From contig CAMXCT020001131.1 in assembly GCA_947184155.2 (NCBI GenBank), positions 47,501-111,500 on the forward strand: 64,000 nt of DNA. The letters run 5' to 3'. Every line of letters starts with the position of its first letter. Positions within the stretch are counted from its first letter, which is position 1. Source of the DNA: Cladocopium goreaui (taxonomy: Eukaryota > Sar > Dinophyceae > Suessiales > Symbiodiniaceae). Shown here piece after piece: positions 47,214 to 57,000 of the stretch. The notes beneath the pieces were generated by a model. It had not been told where the DNA came from. It did not search any database and was given only the letters and a program-made list of their open reading frames with translations. Made by a program: the position numbers and the translations under genes.

Positions 47214-47310
47214 CGTTTGTGTCAACTGCACCACTGTGCGCTTCCCCAGCTGACACAAGGACCATCTTGTGATTCAACAGGGCTTCCACCTTGTCATCGA
47301 GGACCAATCC
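47214..47310 (-). CDS. RCC1 gene exon (right boundary unsure)
   Basis: Encodes VEALLNHKMVLVSAGEAHSG then AVDTNG. The left end only joins in frame to the next exon (NLYMWGLGSYGRLGLG) if the donor is AACG|GAGCCT, a GA-type site. The acceptor is not clear; GACAAG|GTGG is one candidate but its phase does not match the preceding exon. Confidence 0.6.
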
Positions 47311-47674
47311 GAGGGAATGGCAAGGGAAGCAGTGTTACAGTGCGGCTGATAGTTTTTCTGATAATTATATAACATCATAGAACTCAAGACGGGCAACATA
47401 TTTCCCTGATCTTAGCACAAGTACGCACAAGTCACAAGATGCTCGACATTGGTTTATTGTCTTAGGTGCAGGATAGCTGAAGGAAGGTGAACCACGTCAC
47501 TACATAGACCTGAAATCATATAAGCTGTTTGACATGACTGGTCTTCGGCGGCCATCACCACCATACCACAGGGATTCCTTTAGAAAGCCGTGTTCTGCCC
47601 ATCTGGAGGGGCACTGTACTATGGATTTTCGACTATGGACAGGAAATATAAGCTTCACTCAATGACTACCTCAC

Positions 47675-47808
47675 CGAAACCTCCCCGAATGCCAGGGCAC
47701 AGGGACGGGAAGTGGCTCGTTCCGGTCGTGGCCCAAGCCTAACCGCCCATCAGAGTTGGCTCCCCACACGAAGACCTTTCCTCCAGCAGTACTTCCCATG
47801 CTCCCATC
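47675..47808 (-). CDS. RCC1 gene exon
   Basis: Encodes GGKVFVWGANSDGRLGLGHD followed by EPLPVPVPW, the canonical WG..GRLG strand and the proline that follows. The acceptor is TACAG|GATG and the donor TTTCG|GTGAGG. Confidence 0.75.
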
Positions 47809-48109
47809 CTGTACAACTGGATGGACCCTGGAAGCCAAATCAGCTGAGAGATGGCAACTACAAACCCTGTAGGGCTTCCTCTTGTCCATCCCAATGACAT
47901 CTCAAAGACTGAAGGCATGCAAAATCATGAATGTGTTTGCAGCACACTGAACAGCAATTCAGACCCATCTAACTAAATCTTCCTCAGTGCCCAGAGTCTT
48001 TTTTGAAGACAGGGACAACAAACACCATGATCACACCAACAAACCTGCAACCTGATGCAACCTGCATGAATGAACCTGCTGTGACAGCTTTGCAATTTCT
48101 ACGACTTGC

Positions 48110-48172
48110 CCCCTCCTTGGCGATCACCAACATGGAATGTCGGCTCCCAGCCGCCATGTGAGCCACCAGGAC
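48110..48172 (-). CDS. RCC1 gene exon (21 codons)
   Basis: Encodes VLVAHMAAGSRHSMLVIAKEG, the VxxGxxHS strand of a repeat. The acceptor is TTCAG|GTCC and the donor GGG|GCAAGT, a perfect GC-type site. The exon is phase 0 on both sides and joins to the next exon starting DGSMGS. Confidence 0.75.
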
Positions 48173-48430
48173 CTGAACAAATGAGGAGAGCTGAGTTCAT
48201 TGTGGAACAGATATTCCAATAATTTAAATCCCCAAGAGCAGTTGTTTGTTTGGGGACTTACTGTCCGAGAAACGTTGCAGAAAACCATGGTATACCCATT
48301 AAAACATATTAAAACAGGAATTCCCTTCAAGCAATTCTGAGACTTGGAATATTCTGGGATTGTTCCCTCAATAGACCCCTTTCTCATGAGATTACCAAAG
48401 GCATCCAGGGGCATCCCAGTTGGAAATCGC

Positions 48431-49000
48431 CTTCGCGCCCTTCATCTTGGGCATCACAGTGGCTTCCGGAGCCAAGACATCGCGCTGATGCCCAACACCA
48501 CACTGGCCATCAGCATTCATCCCCCAGGCCCATAGAACGCCATTCAGGTCCAAGGCTAAGCTATGATCTGCTCCACAAACAATGCGTGCGATGGGCACAT
48601 TGGAAATGGGGATGGGTTTCGGTCCCTCCACGAACCAAATATCCTCCACCTCCGGGGTATCATCTGCATCGGCATGTGGGTTGGGGTAGCCCTGGCGGCC
48701 ACGATTCCCCAGGCCGGAGCCCAACACTTCACCTCCAGGTCCGTGGCGATTTTTTCGAAGGAAGAGGCTATGGCTGTGGCCGCAGGAAACTTCATAGATG
48801 CCACCTCCCTTCTCAAAATCTGGGCAGTCGATCTTGACAGGAATCAAGCTCACACGATGATCTTCTCCCAAGCCCACTACATTGTAGACGTTGCGACCCC
48901 AGCCCAGAACCACCGTAGATTGATCAGCAACAAAGGACGAAGAGCTATTCAGATTCGAGATACAAACACCTTGGTAATCAGCAGAGCCGATGAACAACAC
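48431..49000 (-). CDS. RCC1 gene, 5'-most visible exon (about two repeats)
   Basis: The longest exon. It reads VVLGWGRN..VVGLGEDHRVSLIP, then IYEVSCGHSHSLFLR, a divergent loop, ARIVCGADHSLALD and VLWAWGMNADGQCGVG. The reading frame leaves the RCC1 pattern after MPKMKGAK, where an AAG|GCGATT GC-type donor joins in phase to the next exon (VLVAHMAAGSRHS). The upstream boundary is uncertain, as no ATG stands out before the first repeat. Confidence 0.75.
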
Positions 49001-49610
49001 TCTGATTCTCTGATTTCAACTTGAGGCCCAAGGTGGGGTGAATTCACTTGAGAGCAGGCGGAGGCGGACGAAAGGTAGTGTAGTGGGAGAGGAGTGGTGT
49101 CAAAATGCTGCGCCCCTAAGATGATACACCAAAAACGTTTTTGCGCAGTCTAAGATGATTTTATCCAGAGCATGACTGCATGACACTGTGTCTTGTGCTG
49201 CGTGAAATGATGCACGAAAAGGGGTTTATTAAAAACCCCTTTTTAAGACCCCTTGCAGCAACTGTTATTGAGACTGAAGCATACCAATTATGCTGGACTA
49301 CAGGGACATCTCCCTCATGGAAAGTGTGCCTCTAATGTGGGGGCCCGTGACCGCGTCACCCGTGGGAATTGAACCCATGACCATTTTCGGGGGGGGGGGG
49401 GCCCCTGTTTTTGTTTCGACCTAATACCTACATAGGTACATGCAGGAGTATTGAGCACATTTATATGCGCCTTCAAGGCTCAAGAAAGAGGTATATAGAG
49501 TAACCCTGTAGACAAGCACTGACCGGCAACAGGCTGAGAGTAAAAGAGTGCTGTCATTGGGGAAGACGCCTTAGCTGATCTTGAAGTAGACGCTAGGGCC
49601 CCTCTTCAAG
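49001..49610. other. Region between RCC1 gene and copia element; probable LTR end
   Basis: No gene. It includes a 13-G homopolymer at 49389-49401 and a TGGGTTCAATTCCCAC string (minus strand) that resembles a tRNA T-arm. The last part, ending CTTCA at 49604-49608 two bases before the primer-binding site, is the likely 3' end of the 5' LTR. The LTR start cannot be set because the second LTR is outside the window. Confidence 0.45.
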
Positions 49611-49625
49611 TGGTAGCGGAGCTGT
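49611..49625 (+). promoter_or_regulatory. Primer-binding site of copia element (initiator tRNA-Met type)
   Basis: TGGTAGCGGAGCTGT begins with TGGTAGCG, the form complementary to the 3' end of initiator tRNA-Met that yeast Ty1 uses. It lies 2 bp after a CA that can end an LTR and 41 bp before the gag ATG. Confidence 0.6.
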
Positions 49626-49665
49626 GATCCCTCATTGAGGGTGAGCTCCAGGTAGAGCCCAAGAA

Positions 49666-52464
49666 ATGGCAAGCCATGGCTATGATGATGATGACTTCGA
49701 CATTGTCGATGCAAATGAATGGAACCAATATGACTCTTATGCAATGAGAAGAGCACCCCAGCATACACAGATTCATATGACGCAACAGATGACTACAAAG
49801 GTTGCTCCAGCCTATGATGGGCGAACCAGCTTCTTTGCTTTTGAGGATGCAATTGATGACTGGTGTGACATTACGGAGTTAGAACCAGAGAAACGTGGTC
49901 CAGCATTGCGCAACAGACTGGAAGGAGATGCTCAACAATACAAGAGGCTATTGGATAGAGAACTACTCAGGGATCCCCATGAAGGAGTGCACTATTTCAA
50001 AAGATTTCTACGACCTCATTTCATCAAAGGTGCCCAGAACGTGTTCTTATACCGTTTCATGCAGTTCATGAAGTTCAACAGAGGAACAATGGATCTTCAG
50101 AAGTGGATGACTAGATTTCAACTCACTGGCAATAGACTTATTGAGTCTTGGATGGATTTACTTCCAGAAGTAACAGTGACTAGTCCTGAAGCAATCCTGT
50201 TTGTTCAACAACGACGTCAAGAACATGAACGAGATCAACAAGAGAGAGCTGAAGTAGCAGCAGCCTCAGGAACACCCCATGTAGCTGTTCCTTGGACAGA
50301 TGAACTGGCACTAGCGGCATTCAGACAATTTCAGGAAAATCGTAGAGAAGCACAGCGACAAGCATTCCCACTGGGTGAAAATTTGCTAGCATTGATTTTT
50401 GTAAGTCTAGCTGACCTGAGTCAAGATCAGAGAAACACACTCACAAGTATCATGACACATCGTGGACGAACCCTCGATCGATACAGTATTCAAGAACTAC
50501 GTGACCTGTTTTTGGAAATGTTTTGCACTACCAAAACAGCAGTTGACAATCCATTGATGCAACCCTCTGGCATGGCACAGAGAAGATCTTTCCTCGTACT
50601 GGATGAAGGTGAATTAGAAGGAACCGACGGCTATTGGGCCGAAGATGAAGAAGACGGCGCAGAAGGATTCCTGGATGCCTTAGAAGATGTTTTCTGGGTT
50701 TATGATGACGCCAACTTCACATGGTATCAGAGAAGGTTCCAAGGCAAATACATCAGACGAGGCAAAGGTAAGGGAAAGAGAAAAGGAAAAGGAAAAGGCA
50801 GAGGAGGACGAAGGTTCTTCAAATCAAGGAAAGGAAAAGGCCGAGGAAAAGGAAGAAGGAAAGGCCGTGCTCACATGGTGAGTGAAGAAGATTATGAAGA
50901 TGAATGGCAAGAAGATGAATGGAATGAAAACTATGACGGCTATTGGGCCGATGATCAAACCTGGAATGAAGGCTATTGGGCCTATGATGATCTGTACTAC
51001 ATGGATGAGTATGGATACTTCCAGAGGAAAGGAAAAGGAAAAGGAAAAGGAAAGAAAGGCAAGAAAGGCAAGGATGATGATGGAAAAGGAGGAAAGCCAG
51101 GAGATGGAAAAGGCAAGTCGAACTATGTTCAACCTCAGACCACATCAGCTCCTGCCATACAGAATCAACCAACTCAACAAGCTCATTATTCTTCTGCAGC
51201 TTCAAGTTCTGGTCATGGTTTCTTTTCATTTGGAACAACTGAACCAGCACGTGTTGATGTTGCAGAGACAGAGCCAGCACGTGTTGATGTTTTGACATCC
51301 ACGTATTCAGCACAAGATGAACAACGACGCACTCGTCGTGGAGGACAGAACCAACGTGATGCAAGAGCACATCAAAACAGGAGAGAAATGAAGAGATTCC
51401 CTGTTCTGGTTGGAGAAGTTGGTGCACTACGACAAGGTGTACAACAACGTCCAGCTGTAGTGCCCAGGCAAGTTGGTCTTCAAGAAGGTGAGGCTTCATG
51501 GAAGCCATTGGCAGAAGGCACATCATTGTTTTCATATGGATGCTCTACAGAGATAGAGGAACCATCACAGCAGAGTGCTTTTTCATTTCATACTGTACAA
51601 ACTGATCTGGCATGTGAGAATGGACTAGCTTTTCACACAGAGAATTCTGCACCACCAACTGTGTGTATTCTGGATCTTGGATGCACAAGAGCTATGGGCT
51701 CTCGACGAGCAGTTGAAGCATTTTGCAGATATGTTGACTCACATCCCAACAGTGGACTCTGGTATGAAATTCAGCCAACAAGTTCAAGATTCTTCTTGGC
51801 AAACTCACAACAATCAAAATGTACTGAGAAGCTCGTGATATTCATGTATGATCATGGATGGAACACTCAGTTTACAGAATTCGACATTGTCGAAGAAGGT
51901 GATGTCCCGTTGTTGATGTCACTTCCACAGATGAGAAACCTTGGATTTCAATTTGAACTTACTCCAGAGAAGGCTTATTTGTCCTGTGCACGTATTGGCA
52001 TGAGAAAAATGGTTTTGAGGACAGCCATTAGTACTCATCTCATTCTCGACCTACAAGATGTAGCATGGTACATGAGCCAAGTTCATTTCAAGACTCCACA
52101 AGTCAAAAGTTTCTATTCACAACACGATCACTTTGAGTACAGCCAGATTGCTGTCAAACAAGATGATCATGAAGGAGAAGCTTTGGTGACTGGTGACTAC
52201 TGGCAGGTTGATCCACTACGTCGTGAACTCATCAGGCACCACAAGGATAAGAGAATGAACTTACATGAGATGACTCGATCAGAGAAAACTCCAATTCCAA
52301 AAGATCAACTTCTTGATGAGAGAGAAACCCACATGGAATTCCAGAAGAGCAAGAAGAAGGTTCTTCACAAGGACAACTGGCGCACTGAGAAGAAGAGGTT
52401 TCTGAACAGAGTGAAGAGTTCTGGAAGGGCAAGACCATCTACAAGATCAAGGAGGACTACGTGA
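49666..52464 (+). CDS. copia gag and protease
   Basis: ATG at 49666 (MASHGYDDDD), 41 bp after the PBS. Residues about 40-200 form a gag-like helical region (AYDGRTSFFAFEDAIDDW, YFKRFLRPHF). Residues about 365-485 are Lys/Gly-rich with acidic, aromatic GYWADD repeats, a likely RNA-binding segment in place of a CCHC knuckle. The protease lies around residue 670: ILDLGCTRAMGS, where DLG replaces the usual D-S/T-G, followed by GDVPLLMSLPQMRNLG. The frame is lost after about 52385, where homology continues in the -1 frame (EEFWKGKTIYKI). Confidence 0.8.
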   Translation: MASHGYDDDDFDIVDANEWNQYDSYAMRRAPQHTQIHMTQQMTTKVAPAYDGRTSFFAFEDAIDDWCDITELEPEKRGPALRNRLEGDAQQYKRLLDRELLRDPHEGVHYFKRFLRPHFIKGAQNVFLYRFMQFMKFNRGTMDLQKWMTRFQLTGNRLIESWMDLLPEVTVTSPEAILFVQQRRQEHERDQQERAEVAAASGTPHVAVPWTDELALAAFRQFQENRREAQRQAFPLGENLLALIFVSLADLSQDQRNTLTSIMTHRGRTLDRYSIQELRDLFLEMFCTTKTAVDNPLMQPSGMAQRRSFLVLDEGELEGTDGYWAEDEEDGAEGFLDALEDVFWVYDDANFTWYQRRFQGKYIRRGKGKGKRKGKGKGRGGRRFFKSRKGKGRGKGRRKGRAHMVSEEDYEDEWQEDEWNENYDGYWADDQTWNEGYWAYDDLYYMDEYGYFQRKGKGKGKGKKGKKGKDDDGKGGKPGDGKGKSNYVQPQTTSAPAIQNQPTQQAHYSSAASSSGHGFFSFGTTEPARVDVAETEPARVDVLTSTYSAQDEQRRTRRGGQNQRDARAHQNRREMKRFPVLVGEVGALRQGVQQRPAVVPRQVGLQEGEASWKPLAEGTSLFSYGCSTEIEEPSQQSAFSFHTVQTDLACENGLAFHTENSAPPTVCILDLGCTRAMGSRRAVEAFCRYVDSHPNSGLWYEIQPTSSRFFLANSQQSKCTEKLVIFMYDHGWNTQFTEFDIVEEGDVPLLMSLPQMRNLGFQFELTPEKAYLSCARIGMRKMVLRTAISTHLILDLQDVAWYMSQVHFKTPQVKSFYSQHDHFEYSQIAVKQDDHEGEALVTGDYWQVDPLRRELIRHHKDKRMNLHEMTRSEKTPIPKDQLLDERETHMEFQKSKKKVLHKDNWRTEKKRFLNRVKSSGRARPSTRSRRTT

Positions 52465-54029
52465 TCCCAGATGACATTGTCAGAAGTGACATTGATCGTG
52501 CAAAGCCCTTTCGTGGAAACATTGATGATCTTTTTCACCCTGAGTCAGCCTCTTCAGTGCCATCAGGTGTACAGAAGAAGAAGCCAAGCTCCTTAAAGAA
52601 GGAGGAAGGCAAAACGATTTCAAATGGACCAGGCTCGAAAAAGATTGAGGTAGGTCCACCTGCAGCCAAAAGACACGTAGGTAAGCAGAAACCTCAAGTT
52701 GTCGATGACTCTCAATCAGGGTCATCAAGAAAGAAGGTTGTTGTCTCCTATCCCAAGCTTGATGAAGAAGATGAGCTTGACAAGGTAGCTAGGGAATTAG
52801 GTTTGGACAAGATTGATTCAGATGAACCTCAAGTCATTGAACCGAAACATTCTGCACCTGCGCGCAACCGTGGTAAGCAAGATTCAGAAAGTCAAGTTGA
52901 GAAACTAGGTAGTGATGCTCTTGAGCCTAGGCGAGTTTCGATTCCACTGCCTGGTAGTGAAGTGCAAGCCATGACACCAGCATACAGAAAGATGCTCAGG
53001 AAACTGGAGGATAGTGTGGAACTTTACAAGCTTCACATTAAACACTATCACATGTCTCCTACTCAATTCAGACGAAGGACTTCCATGTTAGGACTTCCTG
53101 ACTCTGTCTATCAGAAGTATGAGGAGATGTACAACAAGTGTCGTGTGTGTAGTACTTCCATGGCACCACCGCCGCGAGCCAGAATTTCAGGCATACGATC
53201 CACCAACTTTGGAGATGTTATCTTTGTTGATCATGCTGAAATTCAGTTGAGGAAGAACAAGTACATGGTGTTGCTTGTTCTTGATGGTGCAACCAACTTA
53301 CTTTGGGCTACGGCACAAAACTCGCTGAACAACAAGGAGACCATTCAGGCTCTAAGGTTGTGGAGTGATGAACACAATTGTATGCCTAAAGCCATCGTAG
53401 GGGATGAAGCTTTCTTTCAAGAAGACTTTCTGACTTATTACCGAACTCATGGTATCAAGGAATGTCCCTGTGGTTCAAGAACCCCATGGCCTAACAGAGC
53501 TGAATCAGCTGTCAGACTTTTCAAAAGACAATGGCAAATCATGTCCAAGAACCTTGAAGATGATAGGTTCAAAGGAATCACCATCAGAGAAGCTGTGAAG
53601 CGTACTGTTTGGGCCAGAAACCCTCAACTCACTGTTAGTGGTTATTCTCCTTTGGAAATTGCCACTGGTAGAAGACCACCAGATCTTCTGGATATTGAGA
53701 CTTCTGATCCTGCTCAACTTAGTGTTGACCCTTTACCTGAAGACAGAACACAACTCGAGTTGCAAAGGTTAGCACTGAGGGCACATCAGGAAGCCAGACA
53801 AGCTGCTGACCTCAGACATGACATGGCCAAACGAACAATGCCATCAGATGGACCTTACAAACCAGGTGACAAGGTTTTCGTTTGGAGTTCCCCTGTCAAT
53901 GCTAATGCTATTGCTTCAAAGGCATGGAAGAGGAAAGATGGATCAGAGGTACTGTTATCTCTCAAGAAGGTGCTATGGTCAATGTTCATGTTGACAACGC
54001 AGTCATGCGTGTTAATCAATCGAAGGTGA
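52390..54029 (+). CDS. copia integrase
   Basis: Reads on from gag-pro in the -1 frame (IYKIKEDYVIPDDIV). A zinc-binding HHCC module (HIKHYH ... CRVC) is followed by a catalytic core with D in IFVDHAEI, D in IVGDEAFF and E in NRAESAVRLFKRQW; I count 32 residues between the second D and the E, against the usual 35. GYSPLEIATGRRP is the typical copia motif downstream. The frame breaks near 53930, inside GKWIRG-type sequence. Confidence 0.8.
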
Positions 54030-57000
54030 GACGTGACCATGATGAATGGCATGATGTTGCAGTTCCTGGACTTGACACATCAGAACCTGTTCCACTTGCA
54101 GTTGAAGATGAAGATGACTATGAACCAGATATCGCTGAATATGCTGAAGCATACTTAGGTGAACAAGCTCACTGGTTCTGTCAAACTGGCAAGTGTGATG
54201 TTGTGGAACTTTTCAGTAGCAACACTGGTCTTAGTTGGCACATGGCACGATTGAACATGAAGGTTGGTGAACCCATTGACCACAAGCATGGTTGGAGTTT
54301 CAACAGTAAAAAGAAACAAAACCAAGTTTGGAAACAACTTGAGAAGCTTGATCCTGAATACGTGTTGATCACAAATCCTTCACCAAATTCCTGGAAATAC
54401 TCGGTATTCAAGTTTTGCCTTGATGTGATGAAATGGCAAGCTGACCGAGGAAAAGGTTTCTTGGTGATTGCACCACCTGATTCAGGATTTGCTCAGTTTT
54501 TGGCTTGGAAGAAATTTCAGAAGGACAGAATCAAGTATCACATTGGTTGTTTCAACCTTGACATGACCAATTACTGTCGTTGTGATCCTTCAATCAAGAA
54601 CTTTCGTGTGTATTACAATCATGATGAAGATCTTGACATGTTGGAACCACAGCATGCCTTCAATAGAGAAGGGAAGCTTTGGAATGATCCACAATGGAAG
54701 GTCTTACCATCTCACTTGTGTTCATTCATTGCGCAGTTCACACAACTTGTACCTTTGCAGAACATGAGACAATGTTTCTTGTTTGAAGATCTGTTGGAAC
54801 ATTTTGATGATGGAGTATTGTGTGGCACGTCAATGTTTTTGGACCGTGAACCTGAGTGCTCGTGTTTGTTGCAAGATTTGCATCATGTTGAGACCTCGAT
54901 TCCAGTGCCATTGAAGCACATCCTTCCACAGAGGTTTACCACTCAGTTACTTGTTCAAACATTGAGAAAGATTGATCAGTTGCCAAGGAGTACAGAGGCC
55001 AGTGTCAGAGAATCAACTGACCCCAGAATCATTGAACTGATTCCTGGACTTCAAGATGTCAGAAAGAAGACATTGCCTCAAATGTACTTTGAAGATTGCA
55101 GTGTGTTCAGAGGAACTTATGGAAGAGTGAATCCTTTGTTTCAACATCCTGAAGATGCTGTCTTACTCATTTGGAAACCTGGTGACTATGATCATGGTTA
55201 CTTCATGTTTGTGTCACAGTTGTATCCACATCATGAACAGTTCAAAATCCATGAATGGAGTATGATCGTCTTTTCACGAGAAACGACTGGTGCTATCAAA
55301 AGGAGAGTTGAAGATCCTCCTAGTTCAAGTAGCACACCACCAAATGGTGACGATCCCATTCATCCAGATCAGCATGGTGATGTTCCACCAAATAATGATG
55401 AGATGTTGAGTGGTGATGAACCAGATGATCCTCTGGATGATGATAATCAACCTGATTATAATACTGGACCTGATCCAGGTGATGATGATGATCAAGAGTA
55501 CATCATTCCAGATGATTATGGACCACCACCTGATGATGATTTGGATATGCCAGGAATACAGGACTCGGGGGAAACACATCAACCAAGTTCAACATCAACT
55601 CCGTTTTCCAATCCTGACATTCCAATCGAAGAGATTGCTGATCCTGGACAAGATGACGATTCACCACCAGGACCTGATCCGACGTCAGAGCCTATCAGAG
55701 TTCAAAGGAAACAGAGACAGATCTCAACTGATTCTACTGATGCTTTACCAAAGGCAAAGGCAAAGGTGATTATCAAGAGGCCAAAGGTTCAATTACCAGG
55801 TCATGTTCAGCCAATTTCAGTTCCTACTCAGAAACCTCATGAAGATGAAGATGAAGGACCCTCACATGATCCTACTGCCTCAAGTTCACATGATAATACA
55901 ATTCCATTGCCTACTACTACACCAACATCGTTTACGCCAGGTGACTTTGCGCAGCCAGCGCAACAGCAGTCTTCACAAGGAACACCAGAATTGGTATTAT
56001 CACAAAACGATGATGATGAAACAGAACCATATGAAACAGACGACACTCCTGTTTTGACTGAGGATGACATTGCTCAGCTTCAGGAAGAAGATGTGGACAC
56101 TGAACCTTACACATCAGACCACTCTCATTTTGTCAATGTTGATGGTACTGTTTTCGTTCCTTTAGGACCAAAGGTCCAAGCTGCACCTGAGTTTGGTTCA
56201 TACGATGTTACTGGATTCAAACAGTTTGAACAGTATCTTGCCAAGAATGGAAAGAAGCAGCCAAAGGCAGAATCAGTTATCACTCAAGAAGTCTTGAGAA
56301 AGTATGCTAAGGAGATCAAACAAGCCAAGCTTGAAGAATTCAGAAGTTTTCTGGATTTCACTGCCATGACTTTCAGAGACAAGAGACGTCATAAGATTGA
56401 TAACTATGTCACTGGCAGATGGGTGCTTACCATCAAGGTTGATAAGGATGGACAGTTCAAGAAGTTCAAGGCTAGATGGGTATGTAGAGGCTTTCAAGAT
56501 GCTCAAAAGTATGACTTACAGACTGACAGTCCTACTGCTACCAGGTATGGTTTTCGTGTGGCATCTCAGCATGCAGCCTCGATGTACTGGGATTTACTCC
56601 ATTTAGACTTGAAAACTGCCTTCCTTCAGGGGGAAACATACGACTTAGACCGCCGCGTTATCCATGTTCAGTTGCCTACTGACATTGGTTTGCCTCCTTA
56701 CTTGGTTGGTTTGTGCACTCGTTCCGTCTATGGACTTGCGGACGCACCACGTAGATGGTGGAACCGCCTTGACAAATTTCTGATTTCGCTTGGTATTCAA
56801 CCAACAAGAGCTGACAGGTGTACATATGTATGCTATGATGGTGCTTTCAAGGAGCCAAAACAGGTTAGCTTTGCTGACTCTGAGGCAACAGAACCAGCAC
56901 CTGTGACATACTACGTAAGCTCACAAGACAGTGAGGAAACGCGTGATGAATCCTCCGACATTGCTGAGGAAGTTCATAAGTCTCTTTTGGTTGAAGAAAG

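Larger units (their letters stand above)
1010..49000 (-). other. RCC1-repeat gene, whole locus (multi-exon, interrupted by LINE array)
   Basis: Short minus-strand coding pieces carrying the RCC1 signatures (xWGxxxxGxLGxG and VxxGxxHTxxL) run from 49000 down to 1010. For most neighbours they join in phase across plausible splice sites, for example VYTWG + YGEALGNK + VLQIAAGPYHTL + [17 protein letters not shown]1 repeats form beta-propellers that act as guanine-exchange or protein-binding platforms; no partner domain such as HECT or kinase is visible here, so the specific role is unknown. The intron between the exons ending at 39811 and starting at 2101 is about 37.7 kb and contains all four LINEs. 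The first and last exons of the gene are not identified. An assembly gap at 42478-42577 may hide an exon. Confidence 0.75.

Noticed and set aside
49330-49400. Possible tRNA gene on the minus strand
   Set aside because: Only a T-arm-like TGGGTTCAATTCCCAC is present; no A box, anticodon arm or acceptor stem could be placed.
49500-49608. Exact 5' LTR boundary
   Set aside because: Without the 3' LTR in the window, several TG starts are equally possible, so no LTR feature with a defined start was annotated.
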